This document shows, in pieces, positions 1 through 5,940 of a DNA stretch of 12,777 bases. Position numbers and translations under genes: made by a program. Source of the DNA: JAHJEM01 sp043805315. Its GTDB lineage: Archaea; Nanobdellota; Nanobdellia; Woesearchaeales; JAHJEM01. A model generated the notes under the pieces. That model saw nothing but the letters and a program-made list of their open reading frames with translations, had not been told where the DNA came from and made no database searches. The stretch spans positions 1-12,777 of the forward strand of contig JAZDID010000020.1 in assembly GCA_043805315.1 (NCBI GenBank), given 5' to 3'. Positions within the stretch are counted from its first letter, which is position 1. Each line of letters starts with the position of its first letter.

Positions 1-394
1 AGTTATGGGTTGCTTTTCTCTTGAAGGCTTCAAATCTTTCAATAGCCTTGAGTGTTCCCTTGCCGACACGATTTGCATAGGAATCATAAATGAACGATCT
101 GTCAAAAATCGGATCGAGGATATTGCACAAGGCATGATGCACGACCCTGTCTCGAAAGTCAGATTTGCTGATCTTCCTGGTCTTTGGATCGCGAAGAATG
201 AATATCTCCAATGGTTTTGGCAGGTATGCCTTGCTCTGAAGCTCTGATTGCAATTGTAGAAGGTTTTTTTCTAGATTCTTTTCAAACTGGATGACATACG
301 GTTTTAGTGTTTTTCCCTTCCGTGCTTTGCGACATGCTTTCTCGAGATTTTCATAGCCGCATAGCTCCTGCCATAAGTCTCTTGGCTTGGTCAT
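1..394 (-). CDS. DGR reverse transcriptase, N-terminal part (runs off left edge)
   Basis: Reading the minus strand from the ATG at 394 gives 131 open codons to the window edge. The protein is a retron/group II-type reverse transcriptase of the class found in diversity-generating retroelements. Visible blocks are an N-terminal helical region (about 1-55), the segment ILRDPKTRKISKSDFRDR (66-83), then VVHHALCNILDPIF (84-97) and FIYDSYANRVGKGTLKAI (101-118), which match the early conserved RT fingers motifs (dPktRki...fRDRvvhhAL..lepiF...SyanR.gkGt.kA). The catalytic Asp motifs (YxDD region) lie outside the window, so activity cannot be judged. In the family this enzyme copies the template-repeat RNA into cDNA with errors at adenines. 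The start lies 25 bases after the template repeat, whose reading frame is continuous with it; no clear ribosome-binding site is seen. Confidence 0.93.
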   Translation of the reverse strand, partial: MTKPRDLWQELCGYENLEKACRKARKGKTLKPYVIQFEKNLEKNLLQLQSELQSKAYLPKPLEIFILRDPKTRKISKSDFRDRVVHHALCNILDPIFDRSFIYDSYANRVGKGTLKAIERFEAFKRKATHN

Positions 395-418
395 GAGTTG
401 TCCCAGCTCGTGTTGGGC

Positions 419-517
419 TATTCCACGCACGCGCCTATTGTTGTTGTCTACGTTCCTGTTGTTGGCATTGAAGTTGGAATTGTTGTTGAAGCTGTCAAGG
501 GCACAGGCCCGCGCAAG
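419..517 (-). repeat. DGR template repeat (TR)
   Basis: This 99-bp non-coding repeat is the unmutated master copy for the variable repeat at 877-975 (constant offset 458, no gaps). On the minus strand it carries 11 Asn codons (AAC/AAT) in the frame used by the target gene, the typical DGR design in which adenine replacement changes amino acids but an AAC or AAT codon cannot easily become a stop. It contains 31 adenines; 23 are replaced in the VR (17 A to G, 4 A to T, 2 A to C) and 8 are unchanged. All 68 other positions are identical. The 3' end (435-423) is the adenine-free block GGCGCGTGCGTGG, the expected initiation-of-mutagenic-homology segment. It lies immediately upstream of the reverse transcriptase, so it would be part of that transcript's leader. 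Confidence 0.96.
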
Positions 518-705
518 TGTAGCCCTTGTTGCCCTGACATCACCGCTGTTTCAGCCGTATGGCCCGCAAGCCATGTGTCACAGCTGAATTTCATGGCGCC
601 TTGTTGCGCCTTGGCAAAAGGGCGTGTAGTCCAACACTTACCCAAAACAAAAATAAAGGGGTAACTGCTGAGACGAGTTGAGAAAGAGAAACCCATTAAA
701 AAATC
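518..705 (-). ncRNA. Leader between target gene and template repeat (probable part of DGR RNA)
   Basis: No convincing protein gene is seen here; frames are short and have no family resemblance, and there is no room for a typical Avd accessory protein (about 120 residues). The stretch can fold locally: a 5-bp stem GGCGC/GCGCC with a 6-base loop at 595-610, and ATGGC/GCCAT with a 6-base loop at 559-574. In characterised DGRs the RNA flanking the TR is needed for cDNA synthesis, so a structured leader is plausible; that assignment is inference. Transcript boundaries are not visible. Confidence 0.4.
698..703 (-). terminator. T-run after the DGR target gene
   Basis: Six Ts on the minus strand start three bases after the TAA stop of the target gene. 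Archaeal termination often uses short T-runs without a hairpin, so this could end some target transcripts before the TR. A single run of six is weak evidence, and read-through into the TR and RT is equally possible. Confidence 0.3.
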
Positions 706-1551
706 TTATGGTTTTGTGAGAGTTTTCAGGTAGTTTCCTAAAAGTGCATGTGTTCTTTGCGCATACGCAGGCTGCTTCTGCATGATACTGATTACTGCTT
801 CCTCATTATCTAAAACTGTCTGCAGAGCAGTTTCGTATTGGCTGATTTTTTGCGCGTCGGCTGCGCCGACTTTTGGTACCCCACGCACGCGCCCAAGGCC
901 GCTGCCCACGCCCCTGCCGTCGGCAAGGAAGCCGGAATCGCTGTAGAAGCAGTCAAGGGCACAGGCCCGCGCAAGGCTCTGACTCTGAGGCTTTTTTTTC
1001 TGCAATGTTTCTTTGACATACTTAGGGTTCAAAGTGTAGATTCTTGTCACGCTGATGCCTGCTCTATTAAGCATTTCCATATTCTGGACAAAATCCTGTC
1101 CTCTTCCATGAACCCTTTCAGCAAAGGACCTTTGGCAAGAATTTAAACTGGCGTGTTCTCGCGTGTTGATTTCAAAATATGACCACTCAGCAGTATGCTC
1201 TTTAAGGTCAAGCTCTGACAACTGCAATTTGAGCGTAGAACTTGCACCGACGACAGATCCGATATCCTCATCCGGCGGAAAATAATTGTTCTTTTCCCGT
1301 AACTGCGAAACTGCCTCATCAAGATGCTGGAATAACAAATTATGCTCGCGAGTAGCCATGTGCAAGACAGCTTTGCCATCTTTCACAGTGTACAACGGAA
1401 AATCAGCAGTCCAAAACCACATATTTCTTAACTTTTCGTGAGTTCGGCGATCGTTCATGATCTCAGCAGCATGCTGAACAGTAGACAAATCAACCTGTTG
1501 AGCAACATCAATCAACCTTCCCTGTGGACTAATCAAATCAGTAAGTGCCAT
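706..1551 (-). CDS. DGR target (variable) protein
   Basis: This 281-residue protein is the target diversified by the retroelement. Residues 1-192 form a conserved-looking, soluble scaffold (with segments such as NMWFWTADFPLYTVKDGKAV at 43-62 and EWSYFEINTREHAS at 122-135); no signal peptide or membrane segment is visible. Residues 193-225 are the variable region: relative to the TR, all 11 Asn codons and four other codons are changed, giving Y, S, D, G, L, D, G, G, S, G, L at the former Asn sites. The sequence ending in GRVRGV resembles the C-terminus of C-type-lectin/FGE-like DGR variable domains, which display diversity on a rigid fold. A 56-residue helical tail (226-281) follows. The start at 1551 has a strong Shine-Dalgarno (AGGAGGT, 1556-1562). 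The ligand is unknown. Confidence 0.92.
   Translation of the reverse strand: MALTDLISPQGRLIDVAQQVDLSTVQHAAEIMNDRRTHEKLRNMWFWTADFPLYTVKDGKAVLHMATREHNLLFQHLDEAVSQLREKNNYFPPDEDIGSVVGASSTLKLQLSELDLKEHTAEWSYFEINTREHASLNSCQRSFAERVHGRGQDFVQNMEMLNRAGISVTRIYTLNPKYVKETLQKKKPQSQSLARACALDCFYSDSGFLADGRGVGSGLGRVRGVPKVGAADAQKISQYETALQTVLDNEEAVISIMQKQPAYAQRTHALLGNYLKTLTKP
856..870 (-). repeat. Inverted repeat just downstream of the VR (DGR target hairpin)
   Basis: GTCGGC and GCCGAC form a perfect 6-bp stem with a 3-base loop, starting 6 bases after the VR end on the coding strand. In the Bordetella phage DGR a GC-rich hairpin/cruciform at the equivalent place marks the target and stimulates retrohoming. No comparable stem follows the TR (only a 4-bp CCCA/TGGG pairing at 402-417). 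It lies within the coding sequence, encoding residues 228-232. Confidence 0.75.
877..975 (-). repeat. DGR variable repeat (VR) inside the target gene
   Basis: It aligns without gaps to the TR at 419-517. The 23 mismatches all fall on TR adenines, at plus-strand TR positions 421, 422, 436, 438, 439, 441, 442, 444, 447, 449, 453, 454, 459, 460, 463, 468, 469, 474, 475, 481, 483, 487 and 493. It encodes residues 193-225 of the target protein. The GC-only block at 881-893 is unmutated and is followed by the hairpin at 856-870. Beyond 877 and 975 the similarity stops. Confidence 0.96.
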
Positions 1552-1555
1552 TCTG

Positions 1556-1620
1556 ACCTCCTCTGTAAAGGAAATTTGAAATTTAGGAACAGGAATGAGA
1601 AAACAGAATTCGTTTATAAA
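1556..1620 (-). promoter_or_regulatory. Promoter and ribosome-binding site of the DGR target gene
   Basis: A TATA box (TTTATAAA, 1613-1620) is placed to start transcription near 1588-1590, giving a leader of about 40 bases. The leader ends in AGGAGGT (1556-1562), a near-perfect Shine-Dalgarno 4 bases from the ATG at 1551. This is stronger than the leaderless starts of neighbouring genes and fixes the start codon. Confidence 0.65.
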
Positions 1621-1730
1621 GTTTTCGTTTTTTTACCATTCAATAGTAATTAAATAATGCTGAGGTCATCCAAAGAAACCGGGAAAACAAGAGTGAATAT
1701 TTGAAAATTACCTGGCTTCAAACGACCAAA

Positions 1731-1740
1731 ACTATATAAA
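1731..1740 (+). promoter_or_regulatory. TATA box of the HerA-type ATPase gene
   Basis: ACTATATAAA is centred about 28 bases before the ATG at 1764, so the transcript probably begins at or next to the start codon (leaderless). The 212-bp divergent spacer also holds the DGR target promoter on the other strand. Confidence 0.6.
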
Positions 1741-1763
1741 CGTCCTCGCGCTCACTACCTGGT

Positions 1764-3785
1764 ATGTTATTAGGTCGGGTGTCTGGTCGTATTACCACGA
1801 ATGATTTCTCGTTCAAGCTAGAGGGTGATGCACGGAAGTTCGATTATGTCCAGGTCCATCATCCTGCTTTCGGGAATATCCTCTCGCAGATTATCGAGAT
1901 AGAGCGGAATGACGACGAGCTCATGGCAAAGTGCCTGGTCATCGGCTATAAAGACGAGGCAGGAAAGATCAAGGCAATAGGCAGTCCCATAGAATCGAAC
2001 AGCGAGATTCTGCTTGCTGAGGACCAATTCATCAGGGAAGTCACGAAGATAGAGGATCCGAAGACCGGCGCCTACATCGGGAAGTTGGAAGGCAAAGACA
2101 TCAGGATCAACCTTGATATCAACAAGCTCCTGACCAAGCATATCGCTGTCCTCGCAAAGTCAGGCAGCGGCAAGTCCTATACTGTCGGCGTCTTGCTTGA
2201 GGAGATTGCGGAAAAGAAGATCCCCTTGCTCGTCATTGACCCGCATGGAGAGTACTCGTCGATGGCTGAGGAGAACAAAAGCAAGGATGAAGTGAAGTTC
2301 ATGGCAGCATTCGGCATCAAGCCGAAAAAATATGCTGTCCAGGAGTTCGGGGATGCGAAGGTGAATCCGAATGTCAGGCCGCTCATCCTTCCGAATGATT
2401 TCACGAGCCAGGAGCTTCTGGAATTATTGCCAGGGAAGATCAATGCCAACCAGATGGGAGTGCTCTACAATGCGCTTAAGGATCTTGAGAGGATAACCTT
2501 TCCCAACATCCTGCTCAGGCTCGAGCAGGAAGAGTCGAATGCGAAGTGGAACATCATCAACATCATCTCCTATCTCCACAGCCTCGGAATTTTTTCAGAT
2601 TCTGGCATTCCGTACAGCCAATACCTGAAGTCAGGGACAATCTCGATCATCAATTTGCGGGGCATCAACCCGGACATCCAGGAGCTAATCGTGTACAAGC
2701 TGTGCAAGGACCTGTTCGAGCTGCGCAAGAAGAACAGGCTGCCTCCATTCTTCCTGGTCATTGAAGAGGCCCATAATTTCTGCCCTGAACGGAGCTTTGG
2801 AGAGGCGAAGAGCTCGAAGATCCTGAGGAATATCGCGAGCGAGGGCCGCAAGTTCGGCCTCGGCCTGTGCGTGATCACCCAGCGCCCTGCGCGTATTGAC
2901 AAGTCAGTCCTGAGCCAGTGCACGACTCAGATCATCCTGAAAGTTACCAACCCGAACGATCTCAAGGCGATCTCGGGCAGTGTGGAGGGCTTGACTGGAG
3001 ATGTGGAAAAGGAGATCCAAAACCTGGCTGTCGGGACAGCGATCATCACCGGCATCACAGACATCCCTTTGTTTGTCAGTGTCAGGCCGAGGAAATCCTT
3101 GCACGGCGGTAAGGGCATCGAGGTCATCAGGAGGAAGGATGAGGAGAGTTTTCTTGAGAAGGTCAAGGAATTCAGGAAAGAAGAGCTACTTCCGGTCATA
3201 ATATCGAATATTTCTGCGAATGACCTGAAGATCGTGAGCGATCCTGCTGCGGAAATCAGGACTCTCCTTGTCCCTGCTGTCCTGTTCGTCTGCGAGGAGA
3301 ACAGGATAAAATTCAATATCCTCGTCGAGCTTGAGCAGGGCAAGCTCATCACGAACATTGACACGTTCGAGTCCAAGAAGCTCCCTGACCTTTCAGGATT
3401 AGGAAAGAGCGAGCTTGTTCTGCTGCAACGGGCGTTCCAGGAAAAGGCGTTCTCTCTTGAAGACCTCCAGTCCAAAGTCAAGCTGAATGCTCCGCTCCCT
3501 GAATCGTTCCAGAAGCTGCGCCAGCGGGGCTTGATCCGGGAGCGTGCACGCGAGAGTGGCGTGCGCGAGAACAGTATCGTGTACGAGATCTCAGATGAGC
3601 ATGTCTTTTCCAAGCTCATGGCGTTCCAGACCTATGCAAAGGTGGAATATGTGAAAGTCGATTTTGACGAGAAAAAGGCCGCGACTGTCGGAGTCATGGA
3701 GGCCAGGAACCTGCTGTCAAGCTTCACAAAAATAGTTGATGAGGCTGAATGCTTTGTGGTCAGGAATACCGTGGTGAGCCATTAG
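1764..3785 (+). CDS. herA: HerA-type DNA-translocating ATPase (DUF87)
   Basis: A 673-residue ATPase of the FtsK/HerA superfamily. HerA forms hexameric rings that translocate on double-stranded DNA and, with NurA nuclease and Mre11-Rad50, takes part in end resection. Visible: an N-terminal HAS-barrel-like region (1-90, LLGRVSGRITTNDFSF), Walker A AKSGSGKSY (131-139), VIDPHGEY (157-164), Walker B FFLVIEEAHNF (329-339), and ASEGRKFGLGLCVITQRPAR (358-377) with the conserved Gln/Arg, then DKSVLSQCTTQIIL. A long C-terminal part (about 450-673) includes a winged-helix-like stretch near 545-590. At 673 residues it is longer than typical HerA (500-600). No nurA, mre11 or rad50 is nearby, so it may be a HerA relative with another partner. 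Its stop overlaps that of the convergent channel gene by 3 bases. Confidence 0.85.
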   Translation: MLLGRVSGRITTNDFSFKLEGDARKFDYVQVHHPAFGNILSQIIEIERNDDELMAKCLVIGYKDEAGKIKAIGSPIESNSEILLAEDQFIREVTKIEDPKTGAYIGKLEGKDIRINLDINKLLTKHIAVLAKSGSGKSYTVGVLLEEIAEKKIPLLVIDPHGEYSSMAEENKSKDEVKFMAAFGIKPKKYAVQEFGDAKVNPNVRPLILPNDFTSQELLELLPGKINANQMGVLYNALKDLERITFPNILLRLEQEESNAKWNIINIISYLHSLGIFSDSGIPYSQYLKSGTISIINLRGINPDIQELIVYKLCKDLFELRKKNRLPPFFLVIEEAHNFCPERSFGEAKSSKILRNIASEGRKFGLGLCVITQRPARIDKSVLSQCTTQIILKVTNPNDLKAISGSVEGLTGDVEKEIQNLAVGTAIITGITDIPLFVSVRPRKSLHGGKGIEVIRRKDEESFLEKVKEFRKEELLPVIISNISANDLKIVSDPAAEIRTLLVPAVLFVCEENRIKFNILVELEQGKLITNIDTFESKKLPDLSGLGKSELVLLQRAFQEKAFSLEDLQSKVKLNAPLPESFQKLRQRGLIRERARESGVRENSIVYEISDEHVFSKLMAFQTYAKVEYVKVDFDEKKAATVGVMEARNLLSSFTKIVDEAECFVVRNTVVSH

Positions 3786-4360
3786 GTTTCCATCTTCCTC
3801 TTCTTTCGCACTTTTAATTCTTTGAGGTTGAAGCGGGAATTTGGGATGTAGACCGTGTCTCCCTTGCTGGTCAGGATCATCGTGTCGAGGATGCTGATCT
3901 TCTCTACAGTCCCTCCGACTGATTTCAGGGAGATATGGTCTCCGATGCGGAACAGCCGTTTCTTCTTGATGCGAATTCCGCTGATCGCATTCGGCAGGAA
4001 GTCCTTTATCGAGAGGAGGAATGACATGATCAGCGCTATGAAAACAGCACCTAACACCATGTAGAGGATGAAGGAGATGAGCATGAGCTGGTCGAGCGCC
4101 AGGACGATGGCGAAGAAATAGATGAGGTAGGAGACGAGGTTTGAGAGGAATTTCTCCAAGGGGATGTGCATCTTCAGCCATTTTTTCGTCTGCGCATCAA
4201 GATCGATCTCCCGCAGCGCGCGAAAGAGCAGTTTGCCGAGTATCCTTCCGATGATGAAGCCGAGGAAGAGGATGATGAGCGCGATGACCAAGCGGTTGAT
4301 GGTGGGATTGAGGACAGTGAATGTCTTTTCCAGGATTTTTACAGACTCATTGAGGACCAT
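3782..4360 (-). CDS. Short MscS-family mechanosensitive channel
   Basis: A 192-residue membrane protein. Three hydrophobic segments (about 23-45, 74-95, 97-118) are followed by the MscS beta domain, RLFRIGDHISLKSVGGTVEK (135-154) and MILTSKGDTVYIPNSRF (161-177), which match the family signature (f.iGD.i...g..G.V..I....T.i.t.dg..v.iPN). The family forms heptameric channels that open under membrane tension and release solutes on hypo-osmotic shock. The protein stops just after the beta domain with a basic tail, so the usual C-terminal alpha/beta vestibule is missing; small archaeal MscS proteins of this type exist. It is convergent with the HerA-type gene. Confidence 0.85.
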   Translation of the reverse strand: MVLNESVKILEKTFTVLNPTINRLVIALIILFLGFIIGRILGKLLFRALREIDLDAQTKKWLKMHIPLEKFLSNLVSYLIYFFAIVLALDQLMLISFILYMVLGAVFIALIMSFLLSIKDFLPNAISGIRIKKKRLFRIGDHISLKSVGGTVEKISILDTMILTSKGDTVYIPNSRFNLKELKVRKKRKMET

Positions 4361-4382
4361 GGAGAAGAGATGTCTGCGAATG

Positions 4383-4394
4383 TTTTTAAATATT
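4383..4394 (-). promoter_or_regulatory. TATA box of the MscS gene
   Basis: On the minus strand AATATTTAAAAA is centred about 27 bases before the ATG at 4360, consistent with a leaderless transcript. Confidence 0.55.
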
Positions 4395-4445
4395 CCTGTT
4401 ATGGAAAGGGTTCAGAAGGGAGGGGCACGCGCTTTCGCAAGGCAT

Positions 4446-4706
4446 TCAGAGTGTCTCAAGCATGCTCGATATGTTATAGAGCTGTGTTCTCACAAAGGGT
4501 TGGAGATTGATGTCATTGGATATCTCTTCGAGCTCGGCGAGCATCTTGTTGGCGATGAGGGAATTATCTGCTCCTGCGCGGAGCGCTGAAAGCATTTCAG
4601 AAATCTTTATCTTGATGTTCTTGGTGACACCGGAATCATTCTGCAGCTCGTGCAATGCGGTAATGATCATGGAAAAGTCCGCAGTGTTTTTCATGATGGT
4701 CGTCAT
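4446..4706 (-). CDS. UPF0147 family protein
   Basis: An 86-residue, all-helical archaeal protein of unknown function. The stretch from ALHELQNDSGVTKNIK to LQPFVRTQLYNISSMLE matches the UPF0147 family closely. The frame is open upstream to 4796, but that extension overlaps the prefoldin gene. A TATA box at 4731-4739 lies 28-29 bases before the ATG at 4706, so 4706 is chosen as a leaderless start; the next ATG, at 4694, would also keep the conserved core. The upstream promoter lies over the end of the prefoldin gene. Confidence 0.85.
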   Translation of the reverse strand: MTTIMKNTADFSMIITALHELQNDSGVTKNIKIKISEMLSALRAGADNSLIANKMLAELEEISNDINLQPFVRTQLYNISSMLETL

Positions 4707-4730
4707 TTTGTATTGGTGTACCCTGCTGAT

Positions 4731-4739
4731 TTTATAAAT
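4731..4739 (-). promoter_or_regulatory. Internal TATA box for the UPF0147 gene
   Basis: ATTTATAAA on the minus strand overlaps the stop region of the prefoldin beta gene and sits about 29 bases before the ATG at 4706. It indicates that the UPF0147 gene can be expressed separately from the ribosomal-protein/RNA polymerase operon upstream. Confidence 0.55.
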
Positions 4740-5115
4740 CTTCCTGTTTATGGCCTCGCGGGTGCGCATGTTCATGGGGCGGGGTTTCCTCGTCATGCTC
4801 GATGTCTTTCATGACTTCTTCCTGGAGTTCTTTCACCCGTGTCTTGTTCTTCTCTTCCTGCTTTTCGATGGTCTTTAGGCGGAGCTCTATCTTTTCGCGC
4901 TTCTCCCGCAATTCCTGCTCGAGCTCGTCCTTCTCCTTGCTGATCATGATGTTGCCGATGATCTTGTACGCCTTCTTCGTCGCCTTCAGTTCCCGCTCTG
5001 CACTTTCTATCCCGAGGAGCTGGGACTGGATCTGCTGCTTCTGGCCAAGGAAATTCTGGAGGTTCTGCTCGATCAGCTGGAGTTGCCCTATCTTCTGCTC
5101 AGTCTCTTGTTTCAT
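4732..5115 (-). CDS. pfdB: Prefoldin subunit beta
   Basis: A 127-residue coiled-coil protein. Archaeal prefoldin is an alpha2-beta4 jellyfish-shaped chaperone that captures unfolded proteins and hands them to the thermosome. The heptad-rich N-terminal helix (1-45), the central hairpin segment KATKKAYKIIGNIMISKEKD (44-63) and the C-terminal helix (64-105) are typical of the beta subunit. An acidic, His-rich tail follows (from about 105, with HEHAHPRGH), beyond the usual end of the family. The ATG overlaps the stop of the upstream Pcc1-like gene (ATGA), indicating translational coupling; the same neighbourhood is found in many archaea. Confidence 0.92.
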   Translation of the reverse strand: MKQETEQKIGQLQLIEQNLQNFLGQKQQIQSQLLGIESAERELKATKKAYKIIGNIMISKEKDELEQELREKREKIELRLKTIEKQEEKNKTRVKELQEEVMKDIEHDEETPPHEHAHPRGHKQEDL

Positions 5116-5348
5116 GCATCTGTCATCTCCTTTATTTTGTCGTAGATCGTCATGGTGGCTTGGATGGATGTTCTTGCTTTTTTCATGCTCTTCTCGTCTT
5201 TTCCTGCAATAGTGATGATGAGGTCGCTTTTATTGCCTGCAGTGCAGGTGATTCTCGGGTCAGCATCCTTGAACAGGAGCTCTTCCGAAAGCAAGAGGCT
5301 CTTCTTATGGCCGGAGGGGTCGGTGAGGACGATTGTTTCCCGTGCCAT
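5112..5348 (-). CDS. Pcc1-like KEOPS subunit (probable)
   Basis: A 78-residue protein. Length, predicted beta-strand/helix order (strand near 3-7, LLFKDADPRITCTAGNKSD, strand DLIITIAG, then the helix KKARTSIQATMTIYDKIKEM) and position between rpoP and prefoldin beta fit Pcc1. Pcc1 is the small dimerising subunit of the KEOPS complex that makes threonylcarbamoyl-adenosine on tRNAs. Sequence similarity is weak by eye and the assignment leans on conserved archaeal gene order. The gene lies 20 bases after rpoP and its stop overlaps the prefoldin start. Confidence 0.55.
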   Translation of the reverse strand: MARETIVLTDPSGHKKSLLLSEELLFKDADPRITCTAGNKSDLIITIAGKDEKSMKKARTSIQATMTIYDKIKEMTDA

Positions 5349-5368
5349 GGTGGTGGGTAGTGGGCGCC

Positions 5369-5506
5369 TTATCGCGCTTTGACCTTGGTGATGGTTATCC
5401 TGCTCTTGAAGATCATCTTGGACCCGCAGTAGATGCAGCGCACCTTCTTCTTGATGTTCGCCTCAGAGATCGTCTTGTTGCAGGAGAAGCACTTGTATTC
5501 ACTCAT
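5369..5506 (-). CDS. rpoP: DNA-directed RNA polymerase subunit P (Rpb12-like)
   Basis: A 45-residue zinc-binding subunit of archaeal RNA polymerase, starting MSEYKCFSCNKTI. Cys6, Cys9, Cys24 and Cys27 form the zinc site, followed by CGSKMIFKSR, the family's conserved turn (CGsrilfK.R), and the end TKVKAR. The subunit helps hold RNA polymerase subunits D and L to the large subunits. The ATG overlaps the TGA of the L37Ae gene by 8 bases, a coupled arrangement common in archaea. Confidence 0.93.
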   Translation of the reverse strand: MSEYKCFSCNKTISEANIKKKVRCIYCGSKMIFKSRITITKVKAR

Positions 5507-5741
5507 GTTTCTCGATAAGTTTTGATTTTGTTATGGAGTATGCCTTCGCTGTGAATTTCGCCCCGCACTTCCTGCATCCCCAGATGCCGAGCGCCATGCG
5601 CCGGACTTTCAGGTAGTTGCACTTCGGGCATTTATGTGTTGCACGCTGTTCTTGCTCGATGATGGCCACAGCCTCCCTGTTCCGCCGCCCGTACCGGGTG
5701 CCGAACCTCTTCTGGGATCCTAACTTCCTGGTTTCTGGCAT
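5499..5741 (-). CDS. rpl37ae: 50S ribosomal protein L37Ae (eL43)
   Basis: An 80-residue large-subunit protein with a C4 zinc ribbon: CPKC (38-41) and CRKC (56-59), with the signature VRRMALGIWGCRKCGAKFTA (46-65) and N-terminal RFGTRYGRR (12-20). These are the diagnostic features of the archaeal and eukaryotic family, including the length. It is the first gene of the rpoP, Pcc1-like, prefoldin beta operon. The start at 5741 is supported by a TATA box about 27 bases upstream. Confidence 0.95.
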   Translation of the reverse strand: MPETRKLGSQKRFGTRYGRRNREAVAIIEQEQRATHKCPKCNYLKVRRMALGIWGCRKCGAKFTAKAYSITKSKLIEKHE

Positions 5742-5762
5742 GGGTCTCAGGAAATATGGGGC

Positions 5763-5772
5763 ATTTATAAAT
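5763..5772 (-). promoter_or_regulatory. TATA box of the L37Ae operon
   Basis: ATTTATAAAT, preceded on the minus strand by a purine-rich CAAAG (BRE-like), is centred about 27 bases before the ATG at 5741, fitting a leaderless transcript. Confidence 0.65.
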
Positions 5773-5815
5773 CTTTGGGTTTGCTTTCGACGGCAATGGC
5801 CGTCTTGTCGCCGAT

Positions 5816-5820
5816 AAAAA
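5816..5820 (-). terminator. T-run terminator of tRNA-Pro
   Basis: TTTTT follows directly after the encoded CCA end of the tRNA on the minus strand. A GACGGC/GCCGTC hairpin with a 4-base loop lies farther downstream, at 5789-5804. Confidence 0.5.
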
Positions 5821-5898
5821 TGGTGGGGCTGCCCGGATTTGAACCGGGGTCACACGGCCCCAAACCGCGAAGGATGGACCAAGCTACCCCACAGCCCC
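5821..5898 (-). tRNA. tRNA-Pro (anticodon TGG)
   Basis: A full cloverleaf can be drawn on the minus strand: acceptor GGGGCTG/CAGCCCC (7 bp), D-arm starting GGGTAGC, anticodon stem CGCGG/CCGTG with loop TTTGGGG, T-stem CCCGG/CCGGG with loop TTCAAAT, discriminator A, and an encoded CCA end. The anticodon TGG reads proline codons. No intron is present. Total length is 78 bases including CCA. Confidence 0.97.
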
Positions 5899-5922
5899 AT
5901 GAACCTCTCGTGGTCTTTGCGG

Positions 5923-5932
5923 ATTTTTAAAC
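5923..5932 (-). promoter_or_regulatory. TATA box of tRNA-Pro
   Basis: On the minus strand GTTTAAAAAT is centred about 29 bases upstream of the tRNA 5' end (5898), the normal archaeal spacing. The core TTTAAA is symmetrical, so transcription in the plus direction is also possible. Confidence 0.5.
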
Positions 5933-5940
5933 TTTCCTGT

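Noticed and set aside
448..696. Minus-strand frame of 82 residues between target and RT, considered as an Avd accessory protein.
   Set aside because: Too short, crosses the template repeat in a different frame from the target, and its composition does not resemble the helical Avd family.
398..1146. Two plus-strand frames sharing a 31-residue segment (starting THAP and ending KGTGPRK), which looked like a duplicated protein domain or an in-frame palindromic repeat insertion.
   Set aside because: The shared segment is the antisense of the DGR template and variable repeats. Differences sit only at template adenines on the minus strand, which DGR mutagenesis explains and a coding duplication on the plus strand does not. 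The repeat is not self-complementary.
4707..4796. Longer N-terminus for the UPF0147 protein.
   Set aside because: It overlaps the prefoldin gene, and a TATA box at 4731-4739 places the transcript start at about the ATG at 4706.
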